Source: Cornus controversa
Taxonomy: Eukaryota; Streptophyta; Magnoliopsida; Cornales; Cornaceae
NCBI GenBank assembly: GCA_026545225.1
Contig: CM048852.1
Location: forward strand, 8,232,501-8,296,500
Length of the DNA: 64,000 bases
Direction of reading: 5' to 3'
Shown here: piece after piece, positions 23,204-33,714 of the stretch
Layout of the letters: every line of letters starts with the position of its first letter
How positions within the stretch are numbered: position 1 is the first letter of the stretch
Notes under the pieces: model-generated
What the model saw: the letters and a program-made list of their open reading frames with translations, nothing else
Told to the model about the DNA's origin: nothing
Database searches by the model: none
Program-made: the position numbers and the translations under genes

Positions 23204-24702
23204 GTTAGAGTTTCAATTTCGTTTTCAAGGTAACATGTAGGGGCTAATTTAGAATTGGTTAGGATTAGCCAAAAAATAAAGTAGAAATATAAAATTTCAC
23301 AAAAAAGAAATAAACTTTAACATACCACAAATGTTGGAGTAGCAATTGGCAGCGTTCTCAATGTCTCTTCCACTACAACAGTATGTAGTGTCTTCTAGCC
23401 TCATGGGAACACCTGAATGAGAGAGAAGCAAGTAAAACATGCTTATAAAAGTAAGTAAAATAATGCATCTCAAAGAGTATAGCAGGTTGTAGTAATATCT
23501 ATATATATATATATATATAGATAGCAAGGTTGTTAAAGTTTGTTTATTGGATGTTAAGCTAGGCCAATGCATGTCATTCCAACAATAGAAAAATGGAAAA
23601 CTAAAGAACAATAAATGGATAGATAAGTAAAGAGGGGGTGGAGAAATTCTACAATATTTTGACACGTAGTACTTCTATTATACATTGTTCTTCATTTTTA
23701 TTGGAAGCTATACATTTTTTTATTATAAAAAAAAATAGAGAATAATGTATAAAAGAGGTATCACATGCTAAAATACTTATGCACATTTTAGATTTTTAAG
23801 AGAGAGAGAGAGAGAGAGGGGGAGAGGGGATGGACTAACAAAAGTAGATCAGGCTTTGACACCAGTTTAATTTTGTTCCACTTGGGAATGCAGAGCGGTC
23901 CATGGCAATTGATTGAAGTACGGAGGGCTCTGTGTCTTGGAAGACTGTCAACACACGATGCCCCTTAAAAAAACGTAGAGCAACATCTGACACACGGACA
24001 AATTAGAGATCGAAATTAAGAAATAAAATCAATGTTTTAAATTAAAACTAATATTAGGAAATTAATTTGTAAGATAATTAACTTGAAAAAGTGATGTATA
24101 TATATATATATATATATTGTACTACTCACCATATAGACCTTGTAAAGTGAGAGAAAGAAGAATAGATTCAGGTTGTGGTCTAAAGCGTTCTGGTGACAAG
24201 TCAAATAAGTAAGCAGCAACATTCCCTCGGTCAAATTGAACAGCCACTTCGATAGGTAAGTACCCATTAGCTGTGTCCCAAACCTTAGTCAGATTTTGGT
24301 TCTTCTCCACTAACAACTTGGTAGCATGAATGTTGCCATCTGCTGCAGCATAGTGAAGAGCTGTCCGGCCACAGACATCCGTTACAGCCACATCCTCTGC
24401 TGACATAAACTGCTCCATCAGATTCTTCACAAAACGGTTGTTTACCTCCGGCCGCTGCACCAACAACATGGATGATGAAACTGCTACCATGAGTACTGTA
24501 GCCTTGTCTGCCGTGATGCCTGCTCTCACCGCTTCTGGTTTTCGTTTCAAATATGTTTTGACTTTCTCCCAATCACCACTCCGTGTAGCATCAAGCAGTG
24601 CCCAGTGCCTGCTACTAGCATCATGCAATGTCTCGTCCTCGTCCTCATCACTCAGCCTATGATCTTTCAATTTATTTCTTTCCACTGTAACAAATAATTA
24701 AA

Positions 24703-24753
<51 letters not shown>

Positions 24754-27700
24754 AACTAAGTTCTTGCCACGTACATATATATAGTCATCTTACCGATTTC
24801 TGGGTCATCAAATGGTTTATTGAAAACCGATATATTCTCCAGCCTTTCCCAAATATCGTTGGCAGTAAGCAAGCCCGCTGAGGTTGCAAGTAGATCTTCA
24901 TCGGTGGTCCCTATTATCCAGCTTTGCAACAGCACGTCTGTTTTCTTCCAAGCCTTGTAATCCGGATCGTTTTTCGATGGCGCCTTAACTTTGCCGTTAA
25001 TGAAATCAGCCAAGCCTTGTGCGTTAATAAGCCGAAGCATCAATTTCTTCCACAGAGAGTAGTTTTCTCTTGAGAGCGTGATGGGAACAAAGTCCTTCAC
25101 GTTAACCTCTGTTGGATACGGGTGATCTGCAAATTAAAGATATTCATATATTCAGATACATCAGTTGGTTAATAATATGAATAATTCCTACTAGTTTTTG
25201 TTGACACCCAATTTGTCACCAAAATAATTATGACACAGTGCTCAAGATTTTTGAGGACCAATATCTTATACTATTCTATAGTCATAACTATCAACTTTCG
25301 ATCGTAGAAATGAAAATGAGTTCTTAATATGGGTGGTCGAGATTAATTTGGGTTTTCAGCTGAAAATTGACTCAAGAGGAACATATAATTACTGATAAAA
25401 GGGTTGAGTTTACGATCAACTTATAGTCATGATTGTCAATCATATTAGTTGAAAGCAATGTGACCTAAGAAGTTTTGACCAATCATGGCCTAAGAGAGTC
25501 ACCTAATAATAGTCGCCTAAAAGACTGGCCTAAGAGACTCTCGATCAAGTCACCTATGAGACTCTTGACCAAGTGACCTAAGAAAAGACTCACCTAAGGA
25601 AAGTCACCTAAGAGACTCTCGACCAAGTCGTTTATTTCTAGTCTCATTATCAAGCTTTCACTTTCAAGACTGAAAATCCTTGTGATCAAGGCATTAAGAA
25701 TGTAGCGGGGAGGGTCGACATTCCTAGTCCCCTTTAGCCGCCTGATCCTTAAGAGGCAAGACTGACTCATGGTCTGAAGTAGGAATAGTTTAGATTAACC
25801 ACACTTGTGTTCGATGGAACACTGGCACGCCAGCGCATCTTACTCAGACCTATGTTATGAGCCAACCAACCATGGCTTACAACGTGGGACTCGGCGTTGT
25901 GAGCCAAACACTTTTTGAGTTCTTATGTTCTGGCAAACTATAAATAGATATACCAATACCTTACAAGTATGTTGATGCAGGATGATCCGACTCAGATGAT
26001 GCTAAGTTGTCAGATGGAACGTCGATGGCGCTGAGATACCTTGAGTTGGTAAATCAACGCAAAGATGGCAGGAAGTGGTGATCTTTTCCCTAATTGGGAC
26101 AGTTTTGGGTGCGTTTCGGTATTTTGGCCATAACTTTGATTACGGGTATCAGAATCACTCATATGACCCCAATTCAAAAAGCTCTCTTCGACGCGCTCGT
26201 CGTGGGCACCGAGCTACAGGGGGTGCATATTTTTTCGAGGTGAAAATCCACAGTTTTTCCTTCCGAATCCCCATTTTTAGTTATTTCTTTCCTTTTATTG
26301 TAATATCTTTTTTGTCGTTTAGGAAGTGATTCTAAACTCGATTTGTGTCACATTTTTGGCAGATTACTTCTTTTATTACGTATTTCATTTTGACATGATT
26401 ATTGGGATTTTGCTATTTTTGGTAAAATTTCGATAATGATAATTTTTCAGCTATATAGCCCGGCTTGTGAGCTGATTTTTGAACAACTTTAATTTTTAAT
26501 ATTAAATTTGAATACCAGAGAATTTTCTCTGTGTTTTGAGCGATTCTCGTGTGTTCTTCCCTGTGAATTACCTGTTGACACTAGCTAGCCTACATAATAA
26601 TCACTATTTTATTCGGTGTCAGTTGGTATCAGAGTTTCAACATCTTCCTAGGTGAGATTTCATCAGTTTCTATAGCTGGTGGTCATGATCGACGCAGGCA
26701 GGTTCCGAACGAGGAAGTCCCACACTGTGATCGTAGTGTTCAGGATTTGATGATTGAGGATTTACAGAGGCAAGTTGCAGAGTTAACCCAGCGTCTAACG
26801 ACGCAGGCTTTCAGTGACCGTGATATGGAAGATCACGACTCCGATTCTAGTTTCGAAAACCCGTTTCACAATCGTGCTCAATTCTGGGAGCACCGTGGTC
26901 GGGAGGATCATCATGGAGACCTTGCTTTCAGAGTGGATCTACCCGAGTTTTCTAGTACGTTACAGGCTGAAGGATTTGTTGATTGGTTGAATGAAGTAAA
27001 GCGTATCTTTGAGTATAAAGAAGTCCCAGATCGTGTCAAAGTTAAACTGGTCGCCATCAAACTCAAAGGAAGAGCATCTGCATGGTGGGAGCAGTTGAGG
27101 CTATCACGAGACAGGCAGGGCAAGGCCAAGATCACTGATTGGGAGAGGATGAAGAAGAAGATGAAGGGTCACTTCCTTCCTTTCGGCTGCACTCAAACCT
27201 TGTTTCAGCGACTTCATTCTTTGAGGCAAGGCACGAGATTGGTTGATGATTACACGGAGGAGTTCTATCAATTGATAACCTGAAATGATTTATCTGAGAC
27301 GAAAGAGCAGACGGTGATGCGGTATTTGGAAGGATTGCGGCAGCCCCTGCAGGATGTCCTCAGCTTTCACTCGCTTTGGATTGTTTCTAAAGCATACCAA
27401 CGTACACTTGCTGTGGAAAAATAATAGAATAGGAGGCTAGTGGTCAGGAGCGATCAAAGCAATCGGCCAGTTCGCCCTTAAGAATCTCGTCCTGTCCAGT
27501 AGCCACCGTAGGGTAATTCTAACTTAAATATTAGATGTTTCAGATGTGGTGAACAGGGACATAGAGTGACTGAGTGCAGGAAGCCTGCTACTCAGGAGCG
27601 CAAAAATCTCCTGATTGAGGAAGACGTGGTAGACGACATTGAGGAGATTGGAGAGCCTGTGTATGATGATGATGAAGATGGTGATGTGCTGTGTGGAGAT

Positions 27701-30700
27701 GGCGCTGAGACTCTAGTCATTCGTAAGAGTCTACTGGCTCCTAAGGGCGATTCAGGAGACGATTGGTTGAGAACCAATATTTCCCACACGACCTGCACAG
27801 TTGCAGATAAAGTCTGCAAGATGATCATTAACAGTGGCAGTTGTGAGAACGTAGTGTTTGAAGAGGTTGTACAAAAATTACAATTGAAGACAGATCGTCA
27901 TCCCAACTGGTACAAATTGTCATGGCTGAATAAAGGCAGTGAGATAACAGTAGATAGGCGATGCCTCGTGTCTTTTTCAATCGACAAGAAATATTTTGAT
28001 AGTGCTTGGTGTGATGTTGTGTCTATGGATGCTTGTCATGTACTGTTAGGCAGACCTTGGCAGTATGATTGCAGTGTTATTCATGATGGGCAAAAAAATA
28101 CATATTCCCTTAGCATCAAGGGCAAGAAGATTGTGTTGGCCCCTCGTCGGGAAGGAACCACTCCTACCATAGTAGCCAATACTACTAACCTGCTTTCTAT
28201 GTCCAGGTTTTTAACTGAGATTGAACGTGGGAACGTGGTCTATGCTCTACTGCCATTGTGGGAATAGTGCAACAGACGTGAATCCAGATTTACTAGCAGA
28301 AGTGTAGCAGCTGCTAGTAGAGTTTTTTGACCTGATGCCAGAGGATCTTCCTCCTGGGCTGCCACCTATAAAAGATATTTAGCATCAGATCGACCTTGTT
28401 CTGGGGTCCAATTTGCCTAATCGACCGGCATATCACCTCAGTCCCAAGGAATTGTAATACCCCACTCCAACACATGGTATGATATTGTCCGCTTTGGGCC
28501 TGAGCCCGCACGGTTTTGCTCTTGGGTTTTACCCCAAAAGGCCTCATACCATTTGAAGAGAACATACCACATATAAGCACATCCCCTTTTTCACACCCAG
28601 GCGATGTGGGATTGAGCACCCTGTACCCTGTCAGTGTGGTAGCTCAGCCCAGTGTCTGTCTATGCACCCGCCCACTCACACCCGTCCACAAGGGTTACTA
28701 CAATCCACCCCCCTACGAGGCCCGACGTCCTCGTCGGCACACTTCTTCCGGCTGGGTTCAGGCTCTGATACCAACTGTAATACCCCACTCCAACACATGG
28801 TATGATATTGTCCGCTTTGGGCCTGAGCCCGCACGGTTTTGCTCTTGGGTTTTACCCCAAAAGGCCTCATACCATTTGAAGAGAACATACCACATATAAG
28901 CACATCCCCTTTTTCACACCCAGGCGATGTGGGATTGAGCACCCTGTACCCTGTCAGTGTGGTAGCTCAGCCCAGTGTCTGTCTATGCACCCGCCCACTC
29001 ACACCGGTCCACAAGGGTTACTACAGGAATCTGAAGAGTTGCAGCAACAGGTGATAGAGTTGTTGGAAAGGGGCTACATCTGTGAGAGTATGAGCCCATG
29101 TGCAGTTCCTGCTTTGCTAGTGCCGAAGAAAGATGGCTCTTGGCATATATGTGTTAATAGCAAAGCAATCAACAGGATTACAGTGAAATACAGGTTTTCA
29201 ATTCCCCGTTTGGATGATATGTTAGACCAGTTGTCCTGTTCTAAAGTTTTCTCAAAAATTGACCTTAAAAGCGGATACCACCAGATTAGAATAAGGCCTG
29301 GGGATGAGTGGAATACAGCATTTAAGACGCAATATAGGTTGTATGAGTGGATGATCATGCCTCTTGGGCTGTCTAATGCGCCCAGCACATTTATGAGATT
29401 TATGCATCAGGTTCTACGCCCTTTCATGGGGAAATTCATTGTAGTTTACTTCAATGACATCCTCATCTATAGCCCTACCAGGGCGTCACACTTTGACCAC
29501 CTTTGTGCTGTTTTTGATATCTTGAGGACAGAGCACTTGTTCGTCAATCAGAAGAAGTGTTCTTTCTTCACTACTTCTGTAACTTTTCTTGGTTTGGTAT
29601 GTCTATTGATGGTGTTCATACAGATCCGTCAAAGATAGATGCGGTCTTGGAGTGGCCCAAACCAAAAACCTTGCATGATGTCCTAAGTTTCCATGGATTG
29701 ACATATTTCTATCGTCGGTTCATCAGAAATTTTAGCACTCTGATTGCTCCTGTCACAGAGTGCCTCAAGGGATGTGATTTCCATTGGTCCGAGGAGGTAG
29801 AGGCCAGTTTTCATCTGGTCAAGCAGAAAATGACAGAAGCACCAGTTTTGGCATTTCTTGATTTTGACAAGGTGTTTGAAGTAAACTGTGATGCATCTAG
29901 GGTTGGCATTGGTGGTGTTCTAAGTCAGGAAGGGCGCCCAATAACTTTTTTCAGTGAGAAGCTATCAGGATCAAAGAAGAATTATTCAACCTATGATCTG
30001 GAGTTTTATGCTATAGTTCAGTCCCTGAAGCATTGGCGTCACTACCTAGTACAGAGGGTGTTCATTCTTCTCACTGATCATGAGGCCTTGAAGTACATCA
30101 ATGGCCAACATAAGCTGAGTAGACGGCATGCCAAGTGGGTGGCTTAGTTGTAGGAGTTCAAGTTTGCTTTGAGGCACCAAGCAGGGAATCTGAACCGTGT
30201 TGCAGATGCACTGAGCTGTCGTACGTTGCTCCTCAGCACCATGAGCACCAGAATTGTAGGATTTGAGGCCTTTTTTGATATGTATGTTGCAGATCCTTTA
30301 TTCGGGAGGATAATTTAAGAGGTAACTGATGGTCAGCGACATGATTTTATTTTGCATAATGGTTATCTATTTCGTGGATTATAGTTGTGCATTCCAGATT
30401 GTTCACTAAGGCAACAGATTATTAGTGAACTTCATAACGAGGGTCATTTTGAGCGAGATAAGACGTTGGCTTTGATCTCTTCCAACTATTATTGGCCCAA
30501 ATTGACTAGTGACGTGACTTATTATGTGGAGCATTGTTATGTGTGTCAATGGTCCAAGGAAATTCTCACTAATGCAGGCCTATAGACACCTTTACAGGTA
30601 CCTAAAGCCCCTTGGCTTGATGTTAGTGTGGACTTTGTGTTGGGTTTACCCTGTACCCAACTGGCCTTGGATTCTATTTTAGTTGTGGTTAACATATTTT

Positions 30701-32841
30701 TTAAGATGGCCCATTTTGTAGCTTGTAGGAAAACAATGGATGCTGCCCGGGTTGCCCATCTTTACTTCAGGGAGATTGTACATTTACATGGAGTTCCCCA
30801 ATCCATTACTTCAGATCGTGACACCAAGTTCATGAGTCAATTCTGGAGGAGTCTATGGGAGAAACTGGGGACGAAGTTAAATTTTAACAGTGCCTACCAT
30901 CCCCAGACAAATGGTCAGACCAAGGTGGTGAACCGGAGTTTGGGAAACCTTTTGAGGAGTTTGGTATGAACTAAACCGAAGCAGTGGGATTTGGCATTAC
31001 CTCAAGCAGAATTTGCTTATAACAGGTCGAAGAATAGAATAGCAGGAATGAGCCCATTTGAGATTGTCTATGATCAGAATCCATTCGGGGTGCTTGACTT
31101 AGCCTCTATTCCTCGTGTAGGTCATTTCAATCGTAAGGCAGATGAGATGGCAGAACATCTTTCGAGGTATCCATGAGCAGGTCAAGCTGGCCATTCATGA
31201 GAGTAATACCAAGTACAAGGTTCAGGCTGACAACTACCGTCGTCAGGTACTTTTTGATGTTAATTGGTGATTTTGTTTGGACAGTATTAACTCATGATCG
31301 TTTTCCTATTGGAAAGTATAATAAGCTTAAGGAGTGGAAGATTGGGCCCTATGAGATCTTGTAGAAAATCAATGATAACGCTTACAAACTGCGCCTCCCC
31401 AGTCATTTGAAGATTTCTGATATCTTTAATGTGAAACACCTGAATCTTTCTTTTATGGATTCCGATGAAGTTATTGTGAACTGGAAGACGAGTTCTTTCT
31501 GACCCAACGTGACTGATGCAGGAGGATCCGAGTCAGATGATGCTGAATTGTCAGATGGAACGTCGATGGCGCTGAGATACCTTAAGTTGGCAGATCAGCG
31601 AAAAGATGGTAGGAAGTCGTGATCTTTTTCCTAATTGGGGCAGTTTTGGATGCGTTTCGGTATTTTGGCCATAACTTTGGTTACGGGTATCAAAATCGCT
31701 CATATGACCCCAATTCGGAAAACTCTCTTCGGCGCGCACATCATGGGCACCGAGCTATAAGAGGTGCATATTTTTTCGAGGTGAAAATCCACTGTTTTCC
31801 CTTCCGAATCCCCATTTTTAGTTATTTCTTTCCTTTTATGGTAATATTTCTTTTGTTGTTTAGGAAGTAATTCTGAACTCGATTTGTGCCACATTTTTGG
31901 CAAATTACTTCTTTTATTACGTATTTCATTTTGGCATGATTATTGGGATTTTGCTATTTTTGGTAAAATTCCGATAATGGCGATTTTTCAGCTATATAGC
32001 GCGGCTTGTGGGCTGATTTTTGGACAACTTTAATTTTTAATATTAAATTTGAATACCAGAGGATTTTCTCTGTGTTTTGGGCGATTCTCGTGTGTTCTTC
32101 TCTGTGAATTACCTGTTGACACTAGCCTACAAAATAATCACTATTCTGTCTGGCGTCATATGTTGAATGTAATTTGAATCTCTTTTGATTATTGTATGTG
32201 TTGTATATATTTTTAACTTAGAATTCCATTAGTATTATTTATTTTATATATACATAGTTTTCCAATTCTTCTAACCTGCATATTAATTTTGATTAGATAC
32301 ATAAATGATGCATCTAAGCATTGACATTATGATATATAACATAGTATATATATATATATATATATATGCATGGGATGTGTCACGTACGTACAGATGTAGT
32401 GAGCTAGCTTACCACGTTTGGTAGGATGGAGATGGAAATGGAAATGTTTCTCGATAGAAGTCCACATATCTTTAGCAGTTTGCAATTCCACCACATGCAT
32501 TAGGGCATCTTCATCAATTGTTCCAATAATCCATCTCTGCAACATTTCGTCTGTTCTTCTCCATGCCTTGTAATCTGGGTTCTCCATCTCTTTTGCGCTG
32601 TTGGTACTGGAGCTAGCATCATCCGTATCGTTTGGTAATTTCATCTTTTCAGGTGGTACAACAACTTCCCCATGGATGAAACCACCCAAGCCTCGACTCT
32701 CAATAAGACGAAGCATCAGGGATCTCCACGCACGGTAGTTTCGCATAGTGCAGATGATAGGAACAAAATCCCTCACGTTCACCTCTATTGGATATGGATA
32801 TGTGTATTTTACAGAAGAAGAGGCAAAGTTTGAGGAAGCCA

Positions 32842-32842
<1 letters not shown>
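20591..32842 (-). CDS. gag-gag-ankyrin-PGG membrane protein, 8 exons
   Basis: Exons, minus strand: 32842-32413, 25126-24794, 24684-24130, 23986-23840, 23412-23326, 22702-22622, 22493-22042, 21229-20591. They sum to 2724 bp (907 residues plus stop). Every junction is GT-AG and every phase matches. Residues 1-143 and about 144-254 are two copia-gag-like (UBN2/Retrotran_gag) domains. Ankyrin repeats follow ([13 protein letters not shown] at about 360; [15 protein letters not shown] in exon 7). A PGG domain ends the protein, with TVPGGNN at about 760 and four membrane helices, as in ITN1/ACD6-like proteins, which act in membranes in stress and defence signalling. Intron 1 holds about 6 kb of inserted elements. 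The last acceptor (ATATCACAG) is the least certain. Paralogous copy A has the same exon 4 length. Whether both gag-like domains are made in one protein needs RNA evidence. Confidence 0.78.
22042..22493 (-). CDS. Exon 7: second ankyrin block
   Basis: Acceptor TTAACAG at 22494-22496, donor GTAATT. It encodes [20 protein letters not shown], then [15 protein letters not shown] and [15 protein letters not shown], the paired helices typical of the C-terminal ankyrin block in ITN1-like proteins. The exon fragment at 58438-58545 is homologous to its start. Confidence 0.82.
22622..22702 (-). CDS. Exon 6 with an internal tandem repeat
   Basis: An 81-bp exon joining ICG to VPQ. It contains a 21-bp tandem duplication giving [16 protein letters not shown]. 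The donor CTAG|GTATGA gives the phase needed by exon 7; a second possible donor 11 bp downstream (GTAATT) would break the frame. Confidence 0.7.
22796..23007. mobile_element. MULE-type MITE in intron 5
   Basis: A 212-bp foldback element whose arms pair over about 85 bp around a short loop. Termini are GAGCAATG and CATTTCTC, flanked by the 9-bp TSD ttagtttta at 22787-22795 and 23008-23016. A 9-bp TSD points to Mutator-like mobilisation. It lies between exons 6 and 5. Confidence 0.9.
23094..23203 (+). repeat. 43-bp duplication and (ATT)n microsatellite
   Basis: The sequence starting gaacttactttaagaac is repeated at 23094 and 23137, each copy ending in ATT triplets. The second ATT run extends to 23203. 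Intron 5. Confidence 0.95.
23326..23412 (-). CDS. Exon 5 (short linker exon)
   Basis: An 87-bp exon with acceptor ATTCAG and donor GTATGT. It encodes [20 protein letters not shown] and a few more residues. It joins exon 4 (LIYFC) and exon 6 in phase. No domain is recognised. Confidence 0.7.
23840..23986 (-). CDS. Exon 4 (symmetrical 147-bp exon)
   Basis: Encodes DVALRFF...HRVL and [18 protein letters not shown], matching the linker between ankyrin blocks in ITN1-like proteins. It is 49 codons long with the same phase at both ends, so it could be skipped without frame loss. The exon in copy A (1820-1674) has the same length and a more canonical KKHPGL segment. The donor GTTAGT is weak. Confidence 0.72.
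24130..24684 (-). CDS. Exon 3: first ankyrin block
   Basis: A 555-bp exon, acceptor TTACAG at 24685-24687, donor GTGAGT. It encodes an acidic stretch ([11 protein letters not shown]), [16 protein letters not shown], the ankyrin repeat [20 protein letters not shown], and [20 protein letters not shown]. Copy A's exon 3 is about as long but carries a stop and lacks the 5' half. Confidence 0.85.
24794..25126 (-). CDS. Exon 2: second copia-gag-like domain
   Basis: A 333-bp exon, acceptor TTTGCAG, donor GTAAGA. It encodes [56 protein letters not shown] and ANDIWERLE. It is clearly homologous to exon 1, so the domain has been duplicated. It resembles the gag N-domain of Ty1/copia elements. It is preceded in intron 1 by the nested elements. 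Confidence 0.8.
25199..25972 (+). mobile_element. LTR-like element, left part, in intron 1
   Basis: Begins TGTTGACACCC directly after tagtttt (25192-25198). The same 7 bp follows a TATACA end at 32255-32261, on the far side of the gypsy insertion. Together the two parts make about 865 bp with TG...CA ends. It contains degenerate repeats of a cctaagagactctcgaccaag unit (about 25440-25630) and a TATA box (ctataaatagata, about 25939). This fits a solo LTR or similar element later split by the gypsy element. A 7-bp duplication is longer than usual for LTR elements, so the class is uncertain. Confidence 0.5.
25973..26621 (+). repeat. 5' LTR of gypsy element
   Basis: Direct repeat with the 3' LTR, with scattered substitutions; more diverged than the copia pair. 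The ORF at 26075-26329 and its counterpart at 31619-31870 are simply LTR sequence. Confidence 0.95.
26661..27600 (+). pseudogene. gypsy gag with CCHC zinc knuckle
   Basis: Retrotransposon gag domain ([62 protein letters not shown]), then a knuckle [14 protein letters not shown] at about 27540-27580. It is interrupted by TGA at 27281, where Arg is usual (RNDL), and by two adjacent stops near 27421. Product role: capsid and RNA packaging. Inactive. Confidence 0.88.
27566..28267 (+). pseudogene. gypsy protease region with lost active site
   Basis: Open frame of 233 codons. After an acidic linker, the retropepsin core reads [15 protein letters not shown] and later [10 protein letters not shown]. 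The catalytic Asp of D-S-G is Asn here (AAC at 27830-27832), a change that should abolish cleavage and fits G to A. The frame stops at 28265, and pol then continues with several more stops. Confidence 0.85.
28453..29025 (-). mobile_element. TRIM inserted in gypsy pol
   Basis: A 573-bp element: LTR 28453-28702, core 28703-28775, LTR 28776-29025 (250 bp each, almost identical). TSD ggaat at 28448-28452 and 29026-29030. The core read on the minus strand starts with the primer-binding site ttggtatcagagcc. It encodes nothing; the short frames in it are chance. It separates the last codons before RT from the RT domain. Confidence 0.96.
29031..31503 (+). pseudogene. gypsy pol: RT, RNase H, integrase
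   Basis: Reverse transcriptase ([47 protein letters not shown]), with YFND at 29447-29458 where YVDD/FDD is expected. RNase H follows ([20 protein letters not shown]), then the integrase zinc finger ([10 protein letters not shown] ... CYVCQ) and core ([25 protein letters not shown]), where the catalytic Glu is Lys (AAG at 30922-30924). Stops occur near 30147, 30319, 30385, 30585, 30969 and 31176, and RT shifts frame near 29590. No chromodomain is recognised before the 3' LTR. It cannot function. Confidence 0.9.
31514..32158 (+). repeat. 3' LTR of gypsy element
   Basis: Pairs with 25973-26621. It ends GTCA and is followed by TSD tatgt. The usual purine tract before it is not evident (cccaacgtgac), another sign of decay. 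Confidence 0.95.
32164..32254 (+). mobile_element. LTR-like element, right part
   Basis: Proposed continuation of 25199-25972 after the gypsy insertion, ending TATATATACA and followed by tagtttt. See the left part for the reasoning and doubts. Confidence 0.45.
32413..32842 (-). CDS. Exon 1: first copia-gag-like domain
   Basis: Starts ATGGCTTCC at 32842, a good plant start context. It encodes [76 protein letters not shown] and [18 protein letters not shown], then the donor G|GTAAGC. It resembles Ty1/copia gag. Because the leftover G plus AT of exon 2 gives an Asp codon, splicing across the element-filled intron is in frame. An (AT)n tract lies just upstream, in the presumed 5' leader. Confidence 0.8.
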
Positions 32843-32844
<2 letters not shown>

Positions 32845-32872
<28 letters not shown>

Positions 32873-32873
32873 G
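32845..32873. repeat. (AT)n microsatellite upstream of exon 1
   Basis: A TA/AT run directly 5' of the start codon on the minus strand. The same run is present in copy A at about 2916-2940. Confidence 0.9.
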
Positions 32874-33700
32874 GAAGGAAGGAATGAAGGAAGTTGAAAT
32901 AATTAGGTTTCGGAAGTTATTAATTGACGATACCGGCCAATATCAGAGAGAAGAGGCTAGAGCTAGCTGAACGTTGAATTAGGTCTCTAGGTAGCTACCT
33001 CCCTCCCTCTCTACACTGATATATATAGATATCGATAGATGTAGTACGTGTTAGCACTATTCAGTTGCCTATAGATTACATGACCAAGGAAGTGACACTA
33101 GCATGACAAGTGTACTTTGTTTATATCTCTAAATTAAGATTTTAATATTAAACATAGTAAATAAATATTGACGCATCTCATGTCTACAATTCTCCAACAA
33201 TCACATCACATTCTATTGATTTTCGTTTAATTTTCCTTCCTAAGTTTCACTTGAATTTCTCAATTACTAGCTACTGATCATCGGAGACTCCAATCTACTA
33301 GATATAATTTTTATTTTATTTTATTTTTTGAATAATCTAAGCATAATTCAGAATATATTTATTTTTGACAACACTATTTGAATCTTTTGTACTAATTCAG
33401 GACATATGTATATGTTTATTGATACTTCAAAAAGCAATATATATGGAAATTAAGTACATATAACTTCATATATTTTTGTAAAATGATTCCAAAAAGAAAA
33501 AGAAAAAGAAAAAGCCAAAGTCAAACTCAAACGGATCAAATGAGAGGAATTTAGTTCCTAAAGTGATTTAATTTTTTAAAAAGATATTCCCGAATGCTTT
33601 TAATTCTTTTCTTCCCTCAGTATGTCATCTTAACTTGCTTTAAATATTCTGGATGATGTACATCTTCTATTCAAATTATTTTATTTTTTACTACATTTGA
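32874..33700. repeat. Duplicated upstream region, copy B
   Basis: Paralogous to copy A (2941-3178 plus 14809-15277) and, from about 33243, to copy C (35499-35955). It holds the presumed promoter of the gene. A CT/GA-rich stretch at about 32996-33015 and TATA-like runs are present, but no specific site can be assigned. At 33096-33110 it is the unoccupied site of the copia element. Confidence 0.75.
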
Positions 33701-33714
33701 ATCGAAAACTATTG

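Larger units (their letters stand above)
25973..32158 (+). mobile_element. Ty3/gypsy retrotransposon in intron 1
   Basis: LTRs at 25973-26621 (649 bp) and 31514-32158 (645 bp), starting TGATGCAGG and ending GTCA, with the 5-bp TSD tatgt at 25968-25972 and 32159-32163. The primer-binding site tggtatcagag begins at about 26623. The order is gag with zinc knuckle, protease, RT, RNase H, integrase. It is antisense to the host gene and interrupted by a TRIM at 28453-29025. It has many stops and has lost catalytic residues in three enzymes. Confidence 0.96.

Noticed and set aside
24037-24267. Separate ORFs in the TA-rich intron near exon 3
   Set aside because: They read from exon sequence into a (TA)n tract; the GTGAGT donor explains the end of coding.
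28314-29054. Repeated open frames ([17 protein letters not shown]..., [16 protein letters not shown]...)
   Set aside because: They lie entirely in TRIM LTR sequence, recur with every TRIM copy on either strand, and match no protein family.
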